Notes under the pieces: model-generated | The model's database searches: none | Told to the model about the DNA's origin: nothing | What the model saw: only the letters and a program-made list of their open reading frames with translations | Shown here: positions 60,101 to 64,000 of the stretch, piece by piece | Position numbering within the stretch: position 1 is the stretch's first letter | Layout: every line of letters begins with the position of its first letter | Source of the DNA: Hydnum rufescens UP504 | Lineage: Eukaryota > Basidiomycota > Agaricomycetes > Cantharellales > Hydnaceae | Assembly: GCA_014904985.1 (NCBI GenBank) | Contig: MU129023.1 | Coordinates: forward strand, 58,591-122,590 | Reading direction: 5' to 3' | Length of the DNA stretch: 64,000 nucleotides | Program-made: the position numbers and the translations under genes

Positions 60101-60715
60101 AGAGACGTACCACCAGTTTCATTGGCCTTCCGTCATTAGGAAAGGCGCGATAGTAGCTAGAGGTCTGGACAGTGAGGACACCAAAGCATCTGATGGGTAC
60201 ACTAGATCAGGACTATCCTGGCCATCCCAAAGTTTGGAGGAGATTGACAAAGCGCTGAGGAGGGTTCCAAAGAACAAGCCACCAACAGTGTTGACTGAGG
60301 CGACGGCCATTATCTCCACGAGAGGCGAAGAGAGTGTGGATGGGGGAGGGAAATGGGAGCTCTGAGGGGCTACGTATCAGCTCGGTCTATTGAAACCAAG
60401 CTAAATGAAATGCCAGTACACCAGATCCGATGATTCTTCCACTCATTTGCTTGATGTTAGCGCCTACCCGGCTCGTTCGTTCTCCACGCTACCCCTACAT
60501 CGTCCGCCATTGACCGACGAGGCCAGAAGTAACGACGGGATATAAATTGCGATCCCGAACGCTTCTGTTTATATGGGAGAAGGGACCGCTGCGCCTTCCC
60601 CGCTGTGCACTATACTGCCTGTGCAGGACAGTGATTCGGCGTAATTCGCAGGAGGCGGCCGACAGCTTTCTTCATTTACTCCAAATACGACCTCCATGCA
60701 CGGGGTGGCGAAAAA
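57193..60715 (-). repeat. Segmental duplication, right copy
   Basis: Counterpart of 46991-50345. Differences include a block of about 115 bp at 57212-57327 (with GGATATATACAATGCATTAC, resembling an end of repeat family A). There is also a small tandem expansion CTATATACTTGATCA near 57960-58005, and a 10-bp loss near 58098 that alters the DUF6534 C-terminus. Confidence 0.85.
58050..60310 (-). CDS. DUF6534 membrane protein, gene 4
   Basis: Nearly identical to gene 3. Start MAVASVNTVGGLFFGTLLSA at 60310, then CFGVLTIQT.., STQSLYWWVVANYDNP, VSANLYLGVLVVCC and HMRKRLRARLETPSLLEMIN. A 10-bp deletion relative to gene 3 near 58098 replaces the last residues (LLNHAWLVSPE then stop). It shares gene 3's unresolved 2-nt difference near 59860. 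Whether the copy makes a full protein cannot be decided here. Confidence 0.65.
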
Positions 60716-62027
60716 GACCCTATATGGGATTTCTTTGATAAGAGATACTTTGGTCGACTGTTCGGTAGATGCCGAATGCCAAAAGCAAATTATCTGATGT
60801 GCGCAAATCAATTTAATTGGCCTCAAACCGCTCTCTTTGCAATTTGGGCTCATGCGAGCTCTATCGTGAAACCCCTCCTGCAGTTATCCACCTCCCCCGG
60901 GTGCATTCTGTGGCAGGTCCATTTCATTGATCCCTGCCCCTCTCGGCCATACCAATGAGCGATACATAAATAGCGGAGAAGGCGCATCACGAGGTCGCAG
61001 CGGATATCAGACTATCTACATACAATCTCCCTTTTCGCCCACGTTCCCATCATCGACGGATCACAAGGTGTCTGGCAGCTCGATCACAATGCAATCCGGT
61101 TGTGTCTCTTCAAGATTGGAACGTTATTCAAGCGTGTGTGAACGTCAATTGCATCATTGAGTTTCGTCTCTTGCAACCTCGCACAAAATCAGGGTGCCTC
61201 CCCAATACACATCTAATGTGCGGTACCCATTCGCAGAGGATAGGAACAAATTGAACGGCCGCTGGCTGAGAGCAGGTGATACATACGACGATCAGGTAGT
61301 GTAGATTCGCCCCCGATCTCATTTTCCCTTCTTTGTATGCTACTTCGTAGATCAAGCGCAAAGCCGAAGACTTGAGGGAATCAGCATAAAATTCTGTTCT
61401 GGATTTGAATACCTGTTTAGTGTACATTCCATGCCGCGCTCTTAGATTCGAGGATTGGTGCTTGTCGGTAGCGATAGTCATGGACGAGGGAGCTGACGGG
61501 CACTCTGCATATAAGGACCCTCGGTAGACTCTCCTATCATCGGGTTGGACAGTCGATGACATGAACCCCCTCTGGCGATACGGTCCGCGTTGCAGTTACT
61601 GGGGGCTGAATACAAACGGAAGGCGCCGTCATCAATGGCCGCTGCCCGCATTGCCGAGTGGGCCTCATCGAACGTCTACCTTGATGATGATGTTATCAGA
61701 TTTTAAGTATGTATCTGTGCCGAGAAGGCGTATGCCGTACTATGTAACTACGAGGTATGTGGTATCTGCGGGTTGGGTGGAGGCTGGTGTAAAGTGAGAG
61801 AGCGGAAAGGACGAGAAAAAAGGGAGGTGTTCGGCGCATTAGGGTAGCTTGGGGGGAATTGAGAGGGGGTAACTGCAGCGGTGTGGGTGAACGTCTACCT
61901 TATCGGACCTCGGACAGTACTTGAAGGAGACACCATATGTCACCATATAGGAATCAAGGGGGAATGGGTCAGATCAGGTTGCGAACCAAGGAAGATTGGA
62001 CATTTTAATAGCCATCCTGTTTCTCTG
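60716..62027. other. Intergenic; one unrecognised minus frame
   Basis: A minus frame at 61128-61562 (144 codons, start MSSTVQPDDRRVYRGSLYAE) has no recognisable domain or membrane segment and could be chance. The region near 60820-60885 resembles the inner part and right end of the candidate MITE at 38400-38518. Nothing else is recognised. Confidence 0.35.
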
Positions 62028-64000
62028 CTAGACCTCATTGGATTTTCTTATGAAGTAAGGCAAATAGGGACACACTCCCAAGACCATCTCTACTGTATAA
62101 TGTGAGTGGGGTTCCCAGCTAATGATAGGATACATCCAACAGAACCTCAACACTTGCTTAGTCATTGAGGCCGCTTTGGGTTCAGGTTCAGATCCCCCAC
62201 AAAACAGGGTTCTGAGCCCCAGTAAACCGAACTTTCGCATCACCGTTCTGACGAGACTAACGACGATAGAAAGCAGATCATGGGACAGCATGACAAAGGC
62301 AGGGTTCATCCAATACGAACCATCCGGTTTTATGTCCACTTCATAAGATCCCACCTCCCTGGTGGTATTTACTTGTACGCTCTCTTCCTACAAAAAACAG
62401 ACATGTTCCGATTGGTGCTAGTTAGCATCACCTCATCGCTCCGACATCACCAAGGTCAAGATGTATGGATTGAGACGTACATTTCCACAACTCCCTGCCT
62501 TCCGCCGTATGCTCATTTTCATCGAGGAGCTGATCAGTTCAAAGTGACCTGGTGCATCAAGCCTCGCCCGGAGTGTCTTTCGCGTGTGGAGACTTCGAGA
62601 GCAAAAATAAAATAAAATACTTCAGCATCGGACATATAGCAAGAGATATTATAGGGACGTACTTGGCGAGCATGGTGACAGAATAAAGCCCGCTCAGTGG
62701 CTAGAACAGGGTTAAGGAGTTAATCTTTTATAGAAATCTCCTCACTCTCGAACGAGCAGGAGACTGAAAAATCGCAGAACCTACGAGGCTGATGGCAAGT
62801 ACACTAACATTGAACCCGTATTTCGAGAGCTGTCGTCGTAATTAGTTCAGCACCAGCATTATCCTAGTGAAAAACGAAAGGAAATTGCTGAAACGTACCG
62901 TCCCAAGAATGATACATGAGAGAACACTGGTGATCAAGCCCGTACTAATGGTGTACAATATCAGACGATCGATCATCGAATCAGTCCTGTACCACGGAAT
63001 GAGACGTAGGATCATTAATCAAAGAAAGGGACTCATTTAGTACAGGAATATGGGATCGCAGATGTTACCAATATACGCACGTCTGGAACCCAGTCCGCTG
63101 ATGTCGCAATACCAGACACATCCATGTCGCAATCACAATATCTGCGATTGCCTGAAGGCCACACAATCACACCATGCGCATGTATCAGCCAGGGCAAGGA
63201 GAGTTGGTTAGAAACAAGGGCAGATAGATGACGGCTAACACGCACTTGAATAATGAGCCATGATATGGCGATCCACTTATACTTACTGAGTATCACTTTA
63301 ATATCTAGTACCACGTTCCTACAACAGCGAGAGATCCAGACCAGAAATTTGTTAATTGGGCCTCGCTGAAGAGAATGCAAGAAAGCATACACTATGACAC
63401 CGGTTGCTGCGGCGCACCAAAACATCCATTTGATTGGAATATAATAAGTCGCAGTCCATCGAGATGTACGAAGATGAGAACTAACCAATACCGAATCCTA
63501 CCGCGTGGGGGGAATAAGACAGGAAGCACATCGTGGAGTGATGGTAACGGGGAAAGACCAACCGAACTGAACCAACACAAGGACCTCCTGCAAACTCATA
63601 GCGCATGACTTTCAGACTGATCGATTATGAAATCAGAGCCACAACATACCACGAGCACGCCTAGATAGAGATTGGCGCTCACTACGGAAATCAAGAGGAA
63701 TTATGAAGGGAATTATGCATGCGATACTTCTCCAGGGTTAATACATGGAATGGCCTACGAGAATAGGCACGATGGGCAAAGAAGGTCTGCACAGTGACTG
63801 ATGCGCAGACCTTGAAGCAGATGGCATCGAGATAAGGGTATGCACAACAGGAACGGATTCAATACCCACCGCACTTATTTGAAATATTGAAAATTCCCTA
63901 TAAATATGCGATGATTAGGGGGTCGGTAGGAAAGGAGCGGTGAACAGCCGGGATGGATCTATACGCACCACGTCGTGTGCGTCAGAGCCGCAGGATTATA
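62028..64000 (-). CDS. DUF6534 membrane protein, gene 5, partial
   Basis: A fifth DUF6534 copy, more diverged from genes 3 and 4, running off the right edge so its start is missing. Visible parts include ATYYIPIKWMFWCAAATGVI and SGNRRYCDCDMDVSGIATSA (shadow frame of the DUF6534 domain region) near 63033-63488. The domain end near 62500-62640 is homologous to ETLHTRKTLRARLDAP-type sequence. A C-terminal exon follows with KPDGSYWMNPAFVMLSHDLL, ending at 62028. Intactness cannot be judged. Confidence 0.6.

Overview
The window is nuclear DNA of a filamentous basidiomycete, most likely an Agaricomycete. Coding exons are short and separated by roughly 50-75 nt GT..AG introns. Several families are typical of that class: DUF6534 multi-pass membrane proteins, a basidiomycete-type Helitron, and a PIF/Harbinger transposon carrying a Myb-like partner gene. 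Nothing looks bacterial: there are no operons, no Shine-Dalgarno sites and no long uninterrupted genes. Gene models were assembled by hand from exon fragments, splice signals and family motifs, so outer boundaries are often approximate.

Layout. 0-15.4 kb is a repeat-rich block. It holds a G-run minisatellite, a dispersed repeat (family A) with 41-bp tandem units, a TIR element inside a decayed tyrosine recombinase, and a near-complete but frameshifted Helitron (3.77 to about 9.3 kb, minus strand) with a clear 3' terminus. An LTR-like repeat (family B), an AACCTG-rich tract and decayed unrecognised coding sequence follow. 15.4-29.2 kb is mostly genic: two tandem paralogous multi-CCCH zinc-finger genes (minus), a KHA1-type K+/H+ antiporter (minus) and DUF6534 gene 1 (plus). 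29.7-31.1 kb is a ~0.69-kb tandem duplication, one copy of which carries a small foldback element. 32.4-46 kb holds DUF6534 gene 2 (plus), a WD40/DUF2415-like gene (minus), a large inverted repeat, an amino-acid transporter (minus), a membrane RING-finger gene (plus) and a single-pass Ser/Thr-rich membrane protein (minus).

47-64 kb is a second accessory block. Two near-identical copies of a ~3.3-kb segment, each with a DUF6534 gene (genes 3 and 4, minus), flank a transposon nest. The nest contains a Helitron 3' end interrupted by a complete PIF/Harbinger element with a 3-bp target duplication, then repeats A and B, then a DUF6534 promoter remnant interrupted by a non-autonomous Mutator-like element (~130-bp TIRs, 9-bp TSD). 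A fifth, more diverged DUF6534 copy runs off the right edge.

The ordinary genes show no shared pathway. The coherent stories are the DUF6534 expansion tied to repeat nests, the tandem CCCH pair, and the nested transposons, whose insertion order can be read from the sequence. Several otherwise convincing genes carry single-nucleotide frameshifts, which may be decay or assembly error.
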